From the NCBI GenBank assembly GCA_037176845.1, contig JAYKXP010000077.1, forward strand, positions 186,001-250,000: a stretch of 64,000 bases of DNA, read 5' to 3'. The DNA is from Paramarasmius palmivorus. Lineage: Eukaryota > Basidiomycota > Agaricomycetes > Agaricales > Marasmiaceae. Within the stretch, counting starts at the first letter, position 1. Each line of letters starts with the position of its first letter. Below the pieces are notes generated by a model. The model ran no database searches. It worked only from the letters and a program-made list of their open reading frames with translations, and had not been told where the DNA came from. Both the position numbers and the translations under genes were made by a program. Positions 11,615 through 22,699 of this stretch are shown here, in pieces.

Positions 11615-14600
11615 ATGTCTTCTGATAAATCCTCCGGTCTCCTTGCTTCTGTTCCCTTTTTGACCTCTGAAAACTGGGATCAATGGGACACTTGCATTGC
11701 GGGCTATGCCCGTTTTACGAAGATTTACAAAGTCTTCTATACTGATAAGCCTGCCAACATCACCGATAAAGATGGCGCTATCATTAACCAAGATAAAATT
11801 GATGATTGGGACGATATGAACATGCAGGCCCTTGGTCTCATAATTCTTCGTATCCCAACTTCAATGCATTACTTGGTTTCTAAATGCAAGAAAGCTTCGG
11901 AAGCATATGACATCTTAAAGGAGCAATTCGGTACACCAGGTCCTGCCGGCATTTTTACCGATTTTAAAGATGCCATTCATTTTCAGTTGTCTGATAACGT
12001 TGATCCCACGCCTGCTATGACGTCTCTTCAATCTCTTTTTAATAAGCTAGATAATCTCGGTTTGAAGTTGTCAGAGTCGGTTAAATGCATGATTTTGCTT
12101 GCTGCTTTGCCAAAATCCTGGGAAAATCTTTCAGCTTCGATCCTCGCTAATAAGACCTTGGATACCATTAAATTGGATGCCATCGTCGGGATCATTAGAG
12201 AAGAATACCAACGACGTCATGGTAATGCATCGGGTTTAGCTAGTCGTATCAGCGGAGTTAAGCGTAAACCGCAGAACCCCAATTGGTCAAACCAAAAGAA
12301 GCCGAAAAACGACGACAATGGCAAAGGCAAATCTCCTGAATCTAATCAGAAGAAGGATGATCAGCCTACCGCCGGCGGCTCGGCTGAAGGGGGGGATTCG
12401 GAAAAGAAGAAAAAACGCAAGCGTGGCAAGAAAGGCAAAGGCGAGAAGTCCAACGAAACTCAGGTTGAAGTTGCGACGCTTGCTACTACAAATGCCTTGC
12501 CTAGTTCTTCTACTCCTGCTCGTATCGGCTCTTACACCATCAACGACAACGGCTGGTTTGAAGAAGTTGAAATTATCAACGAAGGGACCGACGATGCTAT
12601 GATCTTCTCATGTAGTTCTCACGCGTCTTCATGTATGCCTGCCGAATATGTATCTATATCATGTCCACATGCCGAACAATATGAATCTGTCACGCTCAAT
12701 ATTCTTCAACCGTGTGAAACTGAGAATCATCCCTGTCATCATCATGATGGACCGTTACAATATTGGGTCGCTGATTCGGGTGCCTCAATTCATGTTACTA
12801 GAAACATGAGCGACTTCTCGTCGTATGAACCCTTATCACGCAAAATCCCAGTAAATACGGCAAATGCTCAGTCCATGGTTTATCTCGAAGGTAAAGGTAC
12901 CATTGTAATGCATCATGATAACCGGATAATCACAATTGACCCTGTGTACTATCAACCACACTGCCACGACCGTCTACTGTCCACGGGATCGATCAACAAA
13001 TTAGGTTATGTCACAACTAGTGATGACGTACAAACTCAGATCAGATCTAAACGAGACCAGTCTTTATTAATGAGTATGAAGCCTCTTATTCAAGGCGAAA
13101 CTATTCATTGGCTCGAATCAGAGATTATACATCCTGAAACAACTGATCTTCATAACCCACCACCCTTTAACCAAGTAACGGACTCTTATACCTGGCACAA
13201 CCGATTTGGTCATCCGTCTGATAAAGTTTTTAGTCGTATTAAAGATTCTACCACAGGCTTCCCCGAAACTTTAATTAAGAATCAACCTGACGTCTGTGAA
13301 GGCTGTGCCCTTGGAAAGATGCATGGGAAACCTCATCGATCCTCGGAGAAGCGAGCTTCAGCTCCGTTAGAATTGATTCATGCCGATCTGTTTGAACTAC
13401 CCACGCTATCATATTCTCGTAAGAAATACGTGGCGACGTTCTTAGATGATAATACCTCCTTTGTAGCCTCATTCTTCTTGACAAAGAAATCACAAGCTTT
13501 TACTGAATTTCGCAACTATAAAAAGTTCGTCGAAAAACAGACTGGTCTCAAGATCAAAAAGCTACGTGTTGATCGAGGAGGAGAATTTTCATCAACAGAA
13601 TTCATTAATTATTTGGGAGCACATGGCATTATTCATGAAAGAACCGTTGCTACGATACATGAACAAAACGGCAGAGCGGAACGAATTCATCGTACGCTTA
13701 GTGACAAATCAGAGTGCATGCGCCTGATGGCTGGCTGCCCTGAGTCATGGTGGGAATTTTCATTTCACACCGCCATTCATGTTTATAACCGCACGCCATT
13801 AAAATGGATCAATTACATGACGCCTGTAGAAGCCTTTTTAGGTAAAAAGCCTGATGTGTCTTATTTCCGTACTTTCGGCTGCGGAGCTTATGTTCATATT
13901 CCAATTGAAAAACGGAAGAACAAGCTCGCCCCTAAGTCCGAATTAATGACTTTTATCGGCTATGAATCTGGTACCAAAGCTTATCGCTTTATGCGTTCAG
14001 ACAACACCATTTTTATCGGTGAACATGGTTTCTTTTTAGAATCCACATTTCCCAGGAAGAAGTCCTCCCAAGAGCGTCCACTTCCTTCCATTCCTGAAGG
14101 TGATATACCCAAAGAGGAAATCCCTTCATTTGATGAACCGCAACCCGGCCCATCACGCAGACCACCAACTCCATTTAACTTTGATCCACCTGGATCTGGA
14201 GATGTCGACTCTGATTCAGACTCCGATCATTCTGATCGTCACGTTCCTCATCAGGAACCTCCACCTCATTTTGATCCACCACCTGCACGTCCTCCTACTC
14301 CACCTCAGCCGAATCCTTTTAGTTATAGGCCAGAGGATGTAGAAGAATGGAGACGTTTACATCCAGGTCCTCGTAATCGTCAACCAACTTCAAGATACAT
14401 TCCTGAAACGGGATCTTGGAGACGTCAAACAGGTCCAAAACCTCATACACGTGCTCCCTTAGTGCCACCTTATGTGCCTAGGGACATACCTAGTAATGTC
14501 AATCCACGTGTTGATGCTCCTGTTGATGACGATATCGAAATGGATCCAGATGCAGATATGCGACGTCCTGAAAGTCCATTTGACCCGGATGATCGTATGG

Positions 14601-16243
14601 ATGACCCTGAAGCTACTTTATCTCAATTAGCTCAAGGAGGAGGAGAACCACTTCTATCGTTTTTAATGCAACAAGCTGACACTGTATCTAATGATCAATC
14701 CTTTAAAGAATGGAACTTCCGTGACATATTAAAGTTGCCGAAGGATCAATTTGATCAGTGGATGGCTAAATGCGAAGAAGAGATCACTGATCTCAAACGT
14801 AGAGGAGTCTTCGAAGAATGTGATCTACTGAAAGGCAAAAAGGCAATCAAATGCCGTTGGGTCTTTAATCAAAAGTCTGATGGTCGTAAACGATCTCGAC
14901 TTGTTGCGAAAGGTTTTAGTCAACGAGAAGGTGTGGACTATAACGAACTGTTTTCCCCGGTTGTATGTTATAAAACCGTTAGATTACTCTTCGCACTCGC
15001 TGCTCTAGAAGATTGGAAAATCGAGGCAGTTGATGTAAAGACGGCATTCTTATATGGTGCCCTCGACGAAGAAATCTATATGGAACAGCCGGAAGGGTTT
15101 AACAAGAAAAACCCTAATAAAGTTTGGCGCCTTAAAAAAGCTCTGTATGGTCTTAAACAAGCAAGCCTTGCCTGGTGGCGTAAATGCAATGAGTCAATGC
15201 TCAAACTAGGTTTTAAGCGCTGCCGATCAGATGCAGGTGTTTACGTTTATGAAAAAGGCGACCAAAAGATCTACGCCATAGTTTATGTAGATGACGCACT
15301 ATTTCTTGGCAAAGATCACAAGTTAGTCTTAAACTTAAAAGGCAAATTTATGGAGATGTGGGAATGTCGAGATCTCGGCGAGGCTAAAGAATTCCTTGGC
15401 ATGCGCATCACACGTGATAGATCAAAGTGCACTCTTGCGTTAGATCAGTCCGATTATCTGAAAAAGATAGTGAAGCGATTCGGCATGGAAAGCGCTAAAT
15501 ACGCAAACACGCCTTTACCAACTGGATACAAGCCTACCACAAATGAGAAACCGATTGATCCTACAGTTCGCTCTAAATTCCAACAAGTGATTGGATCGAT
15601 TTTATTCTTAATGTTAGGTACACGCCCAGACATTTCATATGCTACTATTAAGTTATCTCAGTACACTGCAAACCCAAGCCCAGAGCATCTTCAAAAGGCT
15701 CTGTATATCTTATGGTACCTGAATAAGACAAGTGACTATCGTCTCGTCTATGATGGAGCCTCTGATAAAGGTTTAATTTGCTTTGCGGACTCTGATTGGG
15801 CGTCTGACAATTTTGATCGAAAGTCACATTCTGGATACGTCATTAAATTGGCAAGTGCTCCTGTGTGTTGGGTCTCACACAAACAAAAGACAGTAGCACT
15901 TTCTTCTACCGAAGCAGAGTACATGGCTCTCTCTGATGCATCGCGTCAGATTTATTGGATTCAACAACTCTTTAGCGAGCTCCAATTCCCTATTCACGGT
16001 ACTCCACTTGTCGGCGATAATCAAGGATCAATTTTCCTCGCATCAAATTGCGTTGTTGAGAAGCGATCAAAACACATTGATATACGCTTTTATTTTATTC
16101 GTGATAAGGTTGAGGACGGATCAATCGTAGTTTATTATACTCCGACCGATTCAAATGTGGCTGATATCTTTACTAAGAACCTTCCACATGCTACCTTTGT
16201 AAAGTTTAGATCCAAACTCGGTTTAGAATTTGCATCCGCATAA
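11615..16243 (+). CDS. Copia Gag-Pol polyprotein
   Basis: A single 1542-codon frame. Residues 1-230 are a copia Gag of the UBN2/DUF4219 type (ENWDQWDTCIAGY near the start). There is no CCHC zinc knuckle; a Lys/Arg-rich tract (EKKKKRKRGKKGKGEK, about 265-280) sits where nucleocapsid is expected. Protease: VADSGASIHVT. Zinc-binding pre-integrase: WHNRFGHPS...CEGCALGK. Integrase catalytic residues: HADLF, VDRGGEF and NGRAER. A Pro/acidic linker follows (about 815-1000). Reverse transcriptase: FSPVVCYKTVRLLFALAA, AVDVKTAFLYG, IVYVDDALF. RNase H: ADSDWASD, TEAEYMAL, KHIDIRF. The order protease-integrase-RT-RNase H defines Ty1/copia. No frameshift separates gag and pol, so Gag excess must arise by another route such as splicing or processing. 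Confidence 0.96.
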   Translation: MSSDKSSGLLASVPFLTSENWDQWDTCIAGYARFTKIYKVFYTDKPANITDKDGAIINQDKIDDWDDMNMQALGLIILRIPTSMHYLVSKCKKASEAYDILKEQFGTPGPAGIFTDFKDAIHFQLSDNVDPTPAMTSLQSLFNKLDNLGLKLSESVKCMILLAALPKSWENLSASILANKTLDTIKLDAIVGIIREEYQRRHGNASGLASRISGVKRKPQNPNWSNQKKPKNDDNGKGKSPESNQKKDDQPTAGGSAEGGDSEKKKKRKRGKKGKGEKSNETQVEVATLATTNALPSSSTPARIGSYTINDNGWFEEVEIINEGTDDAMIFSCSSHASSCMPAEYVSISCPHAEQYESVTLNILQPCETENHPCHHHDGPLQYWVADSGASIHVTRNMSDFSSYEPLSRKIPVNTANAQSMVYLEGKGTIVMHHDNRIITIDPVYYQPHCHDRLLSTGSINKLGYVTTSDDVQTQIRSKRDQSLLMSMKPLIQGETIHWLESEIIHPETTDLHNPPPFNQVTDSYTWHNRFGHPSDKVFSRIKDSTTGFPETLIKNQPDVCEGCALGKMHGKPHRSSEKRASAPLELIHADLFELPTLSYSRKKYVATFLDDNTSFVASFFLTKKSQAFTEFRNYKKFVEKQTGLKIKKLRVDRGGEFSSTEFINYLGAHGIIHERTVATIHEQNGRAERIHRTLSDKSECMRLMAGCPESWWEFSFHTAIHVYNRTPLKWINYMTPVEAFLGKKPDVSYFRTFGCGAYVHIPIEKRKNKLAPKSELMTFIGYESGTKAYRFMRSDNTIFIGEHGFFLESTFPRKKSSQERPLPSIPEGDIPKEEIPSFDEPQPGPSRRPPTPFNFDPPGSGDVDSDSDSDHSDRHVPHQEPPPHFDPPPARPPTPPQPNPFSYRPEDVEEWRRLHPGPRNRQPTSRYIPETGSWRRQTGPKPHTRAPLVPPYVPRDIPSNVNPRVDAPVDDDIEMDPDADMRRPESPFDPDDRMDDPEATLSQLAQGGGEPLLSFLMQQADTVSNDQSFKEWNFRDILKLPKDQFDQWMAKCEEEITDLKRRGVFEECDLLKGKKAIKCRWVFNQKSDGRKRSRLVAKGFSQREGVDYNELFSPVVCYKTVRLLFALAALEDWKIEAVDVKTAFLYGALDEEIYMEQPEGFNKKNPNKVWRLKKALYGLKQASLAWWRKCNESMLKLGFKRCRSDAGVYVYEKGDQKIYAIVYVDDALFLGKDHKLVLNLKGKFMEMWECRDLGEAKEFLGMRITRDRSKCTLALDQSDYLKKIVKRFGMESAKYANTPLPTGYKPTTNEKPIDPTVRSKFQQVIGSILFLMLGTRPDISYATIKLSQYTANPSPEHLQKALYILWYLNKTSDYRLVYDGASDKGLICFADSDWASDNFDRKSHSGYVIKLASAPVCWVSHKQKTVALSSTEAEYMALSDASRQIYWIQQLFSELQFPIHGTPLVGDNQGSIFLASNCVVEKRSKHIDIRFYFIRDKVEDGSIVVYYTPTDSNVADIFTKNLPHATFVKFRSKLGLEFASA

Positions 16244-16257
16244 GTCCATTGACGACT

Positions 16258-16268
16258 GAAGCGAGGAG
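16258..16268 (+). other. Polypurine tract of copia element
   Basis: GAAGCGAGGAG lies immediately before the TGTTGA start of the 3' LTR, the expected site for plus-strand priming. Confidence 0.7.
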
Positions 16269-16685
16269 TGTTGAGATTATAGTAACGCCCGTAGTAGTCA
16301 CTAGACTCCGAGGATGTAACTTATCTCCTATCCTGATATTAATGATTAATTAATATAGCTGCTCCGTAGTGTACAACTCATGTAGAACACTCGTAGGTAT
16401 AATCGCTATTGGTAGCAGTAGTATAGTACATGCAATATGGGCATGTTGAACTCCACAACATGCCATTTACTTATGGTATAGTCGTGTATATTCGATCTTA
16501 CCATTACTTTACTCTATGTCTTACTTTATGCGTACATAGTTGTATTTCCAGTATATAAACTGTAGCAGATACGCTCTGTGGACAATAAGACTTTCTGTCT
16601 ATTCTCTGTGCTCTCTACCTCGTTAACTCTTCTCCACTTGGTAAGTGGTCGTCACCTCGCTCGCTACGCTGTTCCTGTTTCAACA
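16269..16685 (+). repeat. 3' LTR of copia element
   Basis: 417 bp copy matching 10462-10878 at every position I compared; followed by the GTCCC duplication. Confidence 0.95.
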
Positions 16686-17470
16686 GTCCCTGCTATTTGA
16701 ATAAGGCCATCGACGGAGGTATATGAACGCGATTGCGCAAAGTGCAATAACGACGACACCACCAATTGCACCACCAATGATAGCCTGAGTTTCTAGGTTC
16801 GTATGAGGACTCGGGGTCGGGGTATCGTGTGAAGAAGGTTCGGAGCTTGAAAGATGAATTAAAGAGCTTGGATGAAAGATATAGTGAGTGAGGCATACCT
16901 ATTTTGAATAGGTCCGGAATTGGGTGGAGTGCTACTACTCATATCTGTCGTTATGGGTACTAATGTCGATACGATATTCCCAATCTCAGGCAGGAGACTT
17001 CAGTGATAGTCTATAAGTACAAATTAAGAGGTTATAGAAATAGAAGGTAATTACCCATTCTCGTTCTCAGCCGTCAGGGTATACAGTCTAAGGTCAGTAG
17101 TCATCCAGAGTTTAACGAGGGGATTCTACTGAGGTACTTACCCATTAACGACTCCGTAGAAATTAGCCACGCAAAGACTAGGGGTAAAAGACGCATTACA
17201 TAGTTTCGACGCCTCCAGCGTATCATTCTGTTTTTGCAGCTTGAACCGTATCGCGGGCTGATCATCTCCCAGCCCAAAGTAAGCGAAACTCCACTTGATT
17301 TCGAGCTGTAACATTCCGTCGGACGGTGGACTTGATTCGTAATTGTGAATTGTGAGCGTGAGCTTTGGAGTCTGAGCTCCAGTTGCTACGATTAAACTAG
17401 AAATATGAGTATATCAGTTATATACGATACGGTAAAAGTGGGCGCACAGTGATAGTACAAAGAACAACAT

Positions 17471-19314
17471 ATCTCGGTCTCTAGGAACCGGACCCAGAGT
17501 CAGATAATAGGGCTTTATGTTGATGCAAGGTGACGAAGGGACCCAAGGTCTACGAGTATTTATATCTTAGCTGGACAGGTCATTGATGTATGCTTCAGCT
17601 ATCGCACTGCATCCGAGTCATTGCTACCATCATCATGATATCGAGGAAGATCACTATCAGTCCATGGGTATTAGCGCCGCTCGAAGGAATCACAAGCTTA
17701 ACTGCGACCAAGTATACACGGGGAACAGAAAAAAGCGATGTGACGCTCAGACAAGGAACAAAAGTGGCCGTTGGAAATGAGAATAGTGTCATTAGGACGT
17801 TCACCTTAACAAACACGGGGTGAATACGATAGAGTAGAACGGATAACCAAAAAGGCAAGGAGCAAGTGTATCCTCGAGTTGCAAAAGTGGCCTAGAGAAG
17901 TAGCAGAGTGAACGTGAAGATTGTGACAATGTACCGAGCTTCCGCGACAATGCAAGTAGGAACGTTAGTTGTCTAGTACGCGGGCAATCGATGAGACAGA
18001 AGGAATTGTTGCTCAAAGCCGGGAAAGGAGGACGTGCATGTTGTGAGTAGTGGATTGGGTGTCAGGGCGAACGTGTGAATGTAAATGTTGTCTTCGCAGA
18101 TGCCATCGCACATCCCTTCTGCGACACCCATTCTTCACCCATGCTCTTTCCTCCACGCACATGCTGGATGTTTCACCCACAATACATAATTCACGCCTGC
18201 AGTCCTATATTTTGCCCTGAAATCACCATATTCTTATCCCCGTTCCTAATGACGTACGTCTCGTGCGAGAATCACGATAGCAGGTGAGGTAGCCAGCGCC
18301 GAGGATAATTGGGGTAGAAGATGTGCCGTGTTTCCTTTGGGACAGTCGAACAACGATGCGGGAGATGGGAGAGTCGGTTGGTAGTAGCGGCAGGGTATTT
18401 ATAACGGGATCATCCAGGTACAATCTATTATCCGGGGCGGAGAATGACACACTCAGCAAAGTGGTGTTCGAGGTGATTTGGTGACATACCAGCTCCGGAT
18501 TTCTTTCCGCAAGCGACTCTAATATCCCATGAATTCGCTATGCATACGCCGAGGAGCAGAGTAGGTTTGTTGGTTGCACGATGACGTGAGCAAGGCGACA
18601 CGAATGAATCGGGCATCGCCAAGAGGGTACGTGTGAGATGTTATGCATACGCCGAAGAGCAGAATAGGTTTGCTGGCTGCCGATGACGAGAGCAATGCGG
18701 GTACCAACATGGAAACGAATGGGAATGAATAGGGCATCAGCAAGAGGATACGTGTGGGATGTCGGAGGTAGAATGACCATGTGTGCTCGGTATAGAGTAG
18801 GACAACTCTATGCAAGGGCACAGGCAAAGAAAGACGAGGAACGATGAATCATGATGGTTGTCGAGAGAGAACTTTTTCATGGAACCCTGAGTTAGGGTTT
18901 GGTTTAATTGGGTTGGCGTTTCGGCCATCGGCGTGCTGCTCCGGTGCTGCAATGCGTGAATCACTGAATGCGACAACCCAGGTCCAGACACTCAAGGTAC
19001 ATCTGTGTCAGGCAGTGTCGCAGCATTTAATTTCTGGAGGGACTGAAGAGAAAGTACCATAGATCGAGGGGGTAGAGTCTAGACTTCATCCTCACGTGCC
19101 TTGCGGAACCGCAATGTTTGGCTAACTTCAACCAAACATCCGTCAGTAAGCTTCTTCCCCATAAACCTCCTCGACGACGACTGCCTGCCTCACGCTGAAT
19201 GACAGAAATCTTCCTTTAAAAACCCAGGATCAATATATTCCCCCTCATCGACCCCTTAAGATCTTATTTGGATCTTATTCCAACCAAAAATCAAACATTT
19301 GCCGCCCTATCAAG
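17471..19314. other. Intergenic spacer
   Basis: No supported gene. Open frames of 60-100 codons on both strands lack recognisable features. Contains the tandem duplication listed at 18536-18765. The last 100 bp before 19315 hold AT-rich words (CTTTAAAAACC, CAATATATTCC) that could serve the following gene as core promoter. Confidence 0.4.
18536..18765. repeat. Imperfect tandem duplication, unit about 110 bp
   Basis: The run starting ATGCATACGCCGAGGAGCAG at about 18540 returns at about 18650 as ATGCATACGCCGAAGAGCAG. Both copies continue through GTTTG(T/C)TGGYTG, GGGCATC(G/A)(C/G)CAAGAGG and ACGTGTG(A/G)GATGT. The second copy carries a short extra segment. Confidence 0.65.
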
Positions 19315-20040
19315 ATGATCGATCCTGCATCAACGAGCAACGAAAACACGATGTCGGACAATCGATCCCTTTTGACGAACAGGACCAGCCCAGATTTAGA
19401 GTGCTGTTACTTACTACCAGGAAGTGATCCGAGGGAAGAGGTCATAGTGAGCTTAAGCTGTTGTCAATCATCCCGTGTTACTAAACAACACCACAGGCCA
19501 GGTATTTCACGGCCTTGGGTTTCAGTGGAGATAAGGAGTTCAAATTCGAGAGTCCGGAGAATCGTATATTTTGTACGTGCTCCTTTAGCCGTTCCTTCCG
19601 GACCTTGTGGTTCTAATCACTGCACGACGTTAGTGGAAGCCAGTCTTCGTGAAAAATGTGAAACCTATGGCATATTCTGCTTTGTGCCCCCAATGGATAT
19701 CGTCGAGAAATGGACTAAACTCCTGAAGGCCAAAAGTGCAGAGTGGAAGGCAGATTCTCGACGTCCGGCTGAGGTGGTAAGTACAAATCGAGAGTGTTAT
19801 TATATACGTTCAGCTCGTTGAAATCAATCTCCAGTACGAAACTATGATGACTGACCTCAAGACACATGGCCTCCGTGTGCTAGTCATCCATCCCATGCAC
19901 TTCCTTGCCAAAGGACAGAATATTCAGGTTGCACAACGCAACGACTCCCTAAAAAAATACTACATACCCTCGGACTCTAGATCCCACTTAGTGGACAAGT
20001 CTGAGTGCGAACTATGCATCAACGTCTCCAGAGACATTTC

Positions 20041-20047
20041 ACCATTC
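20041..20047. other. Target site duplication, left of KDZ element
   Basis: ACCATTC, repeated exactly at 30502-30508 on the other side of the element. Confidence 0.85.
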
Positions 20048-20277
20048 CACCTATGGTGCCCGAGTAAATCCACTGATCTGTTGGACTGACAGGGGTACAT
20101 CAGCCCATCAGATGTGAAGGAAAAACCTTTGGCGGGGGTCGCCCTTCGTTACCACCTGTACATACCTTGATAATTTCCGATAACTCTGCAGGTCTATAGT
20201 CAAAGTTCGCAGTTCCGCTCAATGTCCTTCTGTCGGCGCTCTCTTCGGTAACTTCCGTTGGGCGCTGGCGTCATCGT
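20048..20277 (+). repeat. Left terminal inverted repeat of KDZ element
   Basis: About 230 bp, nearly identical to the reverse complement of 30291-30501. The main difference is an extra segment of about 20 bp (AATGTCCTTCTGTCGGCGCT at 20221-20240) present only on this side. Confidence 0.9.
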
Positions 20278-20546
20278 GTTGTTTCTTGTCCAAACAAAGT
20301 AAACGTTCCCGCCGCTGTCATAGCATCACCGTCGACCTTTGTCCCGACTCCCGAGTCCATCACATCCTGATGCCTGGGCCTGCTGTACATGTTCACCAAA
20401 ATCCTCATTCGGATTATCGCCGGCATTTTGATGTTCAATGGTTCGCTCACCAGTACAAGTTAAAGACGTCCTGTGCAATTTTTGAACATTTATTCGAGCT
20501 GTGTTGAAAAGTACGTTTGAATATGTACATCTATCTAAGCTTTCGA
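20278..20546. other. Subterminal non-coding part of KDZ element
   Basis: No gene seen between the left inverted repeat and the 3' end of the HMG-like gene. Confidence 0.4.
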
Positions 20547-22597
20547 CTACTCAAGACCTCTTTTCTGTCTATCCTCAGCAGCCTTTCCGATTGGCTTTGG
20601 CTTTGGCAGTGTTGGCTGGGTGTTATGCCCAGTCCAGTCCTCACCAAAAATTTTCTTTCGTTGCGGCACTCTACCCGTTTTCAAGGCTTTCCCACCGGCG
20701 TTCTCATCATCACCATCAACACTGCCTCTATCAGCACTCGGGTCTTGATCAACATGTGCAACAACGCCGGGAACGACATGAACGACGCCGGAATCATTTG
20801 CGAGGCCACCAGTTGGTGCTTGAGTCGAACTGTTGTCGCGAGAAGATGGTGGTGGTCCAGGGGGGTTGTCGTTTGATGATCCTTCAGACGTACCATCTTC
20901 CTTGGAGCCTTTGACAGAGCCTTTCTTCTTCCTCGCAGCTGGTGCCGACTTGGTGGATTTGGCGGACTTGGATGCTTGTGAAGGCAAAGACTTGGATGAG
21001 CCGGATGGTCTGGTAGCAGGCTTCTTGACTCTAGGTGCGTTCTTCGTTCGTTTGACAGGCGGCTCCTCAGAATCTGTGCCCGACTCGTCACCTCCTCCAA
21101 CACCCTGCCACTCTTGGTCAATTCCGGCCCACTCCTCCCCATCATCACCATCGCCATCGCCATCGCCATCGCCATCATCATCCTCCGTCCCGTCACTCTC
21201 TTCGCCACCTCAAGTCACCTCCACATGTTTCCGCTTCTGTGGGCCACGCTTCTGCCCAGCATCAGAATGGACTTTCCGGGGTTTAGAGGTGACTGTGCCA
21301 TCCTTCAAGCCCTTTTCATACTCGGTAACCCATTTGTTATGGTCTGCATCAGAAAGGCGACTAAAGCCGATCGAATTGTTGGCAAGGCCATTGTACAACT
21401 CTTTGAGCGGCTCGAGCGAATTGCTCATCTTGCTCGGGTTTTCAAATTTCGGGAAAGGCCATGCTTTGACGATGATGCCGTAGGGATGGGTGATCAACTT
21501 ATCGAACTTCTCATAGGGCACGACAGTGAATGCGACCTTGACGGGCGAGACCTCGTTGACTGCATCAACTATTTGACCCGTGAGTGAGAGGTCGGTTCTT
21601 CGTGACGTCGCTGACTCACCAAGTTTAGTTAGCATCTCTTCCCGAATTAGACGTTTGTACCACTTTGTCTGATCGCCTGAAGTCTTCAACATGTCTAAAA
21701 CTTGTAAGTATAGGTTTCATTGAAGCACTTGATGATAACTTACTGTTTGGGTCGCAACCAGCAATCGAGAACGCCTCCATCTTTGCCGCCAGGATCTTTG
21801 GGTCAAATCCCCAACCTTGCCGTATGATGATTTTCATGTAGTCGACCCAATTTGGATTGGTAAAGAACCACTTCGGGTCCATAAAAGGGTCGGAATCGCT
21901 GCGAACCATCAAGAACATTGCTTCGATCCCGCACCGAAGCTTGGCCACTTTGAGCTGCAGAAGGTATCAGCTTAGACGCATCACAGATGCAAGGAGACAC
22001 TCACCAGCTGAATTACTGCACTGACAATCTCTGCAGCACTCTTTGTTCGACCCTTTAGTGTCGGAAAATGAATCTTTGCCACCTCCTCAACCTGTCGACG
22101 TTCCTCAAATGCTTGAACAATTTTCTCCTTCTCCTGGTCGTTGAGGGCGTCGTATTCATGTCTGTACATCTCAACGAGGTCCTCAAGCTTCATGGGGTCG
22201 TGTCCAGCTGTAAAAAGTAGTCAGCTAGCATGTCAAACCCTCAAAATAGTTAAGACTTACTTTCTTTGAGTTCGACGGCCTTTTCTGACTTCCATGCATT
22301 GAATGAGTTTGTTACTGCCTGCGGCTTGGTCATGCGGAGACCATTCTGGAAGAACATGTTCAGGAACCAGCGCGGCTTCTTTTTATACTTGTCTGCGAGC
22401 TCTTCGGCGGTCTTTCGAACCTTACACATCCATTTCGCGATGTCCTTCTTGATATCCTGGCGTTCTTTTTCGGCTACGCGACGTCGTTCTTCTTTTTGGG
22501 CTGCTGTGAGCTTAATGTATACTTGCTTCGTGATCCTTCGGCGTGGGACAACAAGATTTCGAGGCACAGGAGCATTCTTGCTACGGTTACGACCCAT
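20547..22597 (-). CDS. HMG-like DNA-binding protein of KDZ element, one in-frame TGA
   Basis: Five exons (22261-22597, 22005-22207, 21744-21954, 21620-21700, 20547-21568), all phases consistent, 617 residues if the internal TGA is read. It begins MGRNRSKNAPVPRN. A basic, helical, HMG-box-like region (about 25-165) contains RWFLNMFFQNGLRMTKPQAV and EYDALNDQEKEKIVQAFEERR. Later comes a conserved block (DPKWFFTNPNWVDYMKIIIR, WPFPKFENP). The C-terminal third is low complexity: a DGDGDGDGD run, Ser/Lys-rich with nuclear-signal-like PPVKRTK and AARKKKG. A TGA at 21210-21212 (codon 397), between VEVT and GGEESDG, interrupts the frame; CGA (Arg) would restore it. The first 396 residues could still be made. 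KDZ-linked HMG-type proteins have been described in mushrooms; HMG assignment here is by pattern only. Confidence 0.6.
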
Positions 22598-22699
22598 AGC
22601 AAGAGGTAGTAGTGACGATATGGTGAGGAAAAAAAAGAAAATATTCAAGAGGAGGTGTGTTATCGGGCCGGTACAGTGTTTCGTGTGGATAAATCAAAT

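Larger units (their letters stand above)
10462..16685 (+). mobile_element. Complete Ty1/copia LTR retrotransposon
   Basis: 6.2 kb element with two 417 bp LTRs (10462-10878 and 16269-16685) that look identical by eye, each starting TGTTGA and ending TCAACA. A 5 bp target duplication GTCCC flanks it (10457-10461 and 16686-16690). Inside are a primer binding site directly after the left LTR, a leader of about 0.7 kb, one intact gag-pol frame and a purine tract before the right LTR. Intact frame plus matching LTRs mean a very recent insertion and a potentially active element. Confidence 0.96.
10295..17470 (-). pseudogene. Type I membrane protein gene split by a copia element
   Basis: Starts at ATG 17470 with the signal-like MLFFVLSLCAHF. 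An ectodomain exon follows (begins LIVATGAQTPKLTLT, ends NFYGVVNG), then a Ser/Thr/Pro-rich stalk (SEPSSHDTPTPSPH) and one membrane helix (AIIGGAIGGVVVIALCAIAF). The tail exon is cut after YLRRWPYSNSRD at 16690. If the copia element and one copy of its target duplication are removed, the frame continues into 10461 as MVMFNKHKMVKG and runs about 55 codons through GFFGGK to a TGA at 10295-10297. The gene was therefore intact when copia inserted. The product would be an extracytoplasmic receptor- or sensor-like protein of unknown ligand. The insertion removes or replaces the last roughly 55 residues, so some function could persist. Confidence 0.6.

Noticed and set aside
19844..20089. The host exon running on past 20047 into the KDZ left end
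   Set aside because: The frame stops within the terminal repeat at 20089; the continuation at 30509 is in phase and much longer.
20681..21483. Long plus- and minus-strand frames opposite the HMG-like gene (for example 20833-21483 plus)
   Set aside because: They are shadows of the GATGGC-repeat and Ser/Lys-rich coding of the minus-strand gene.
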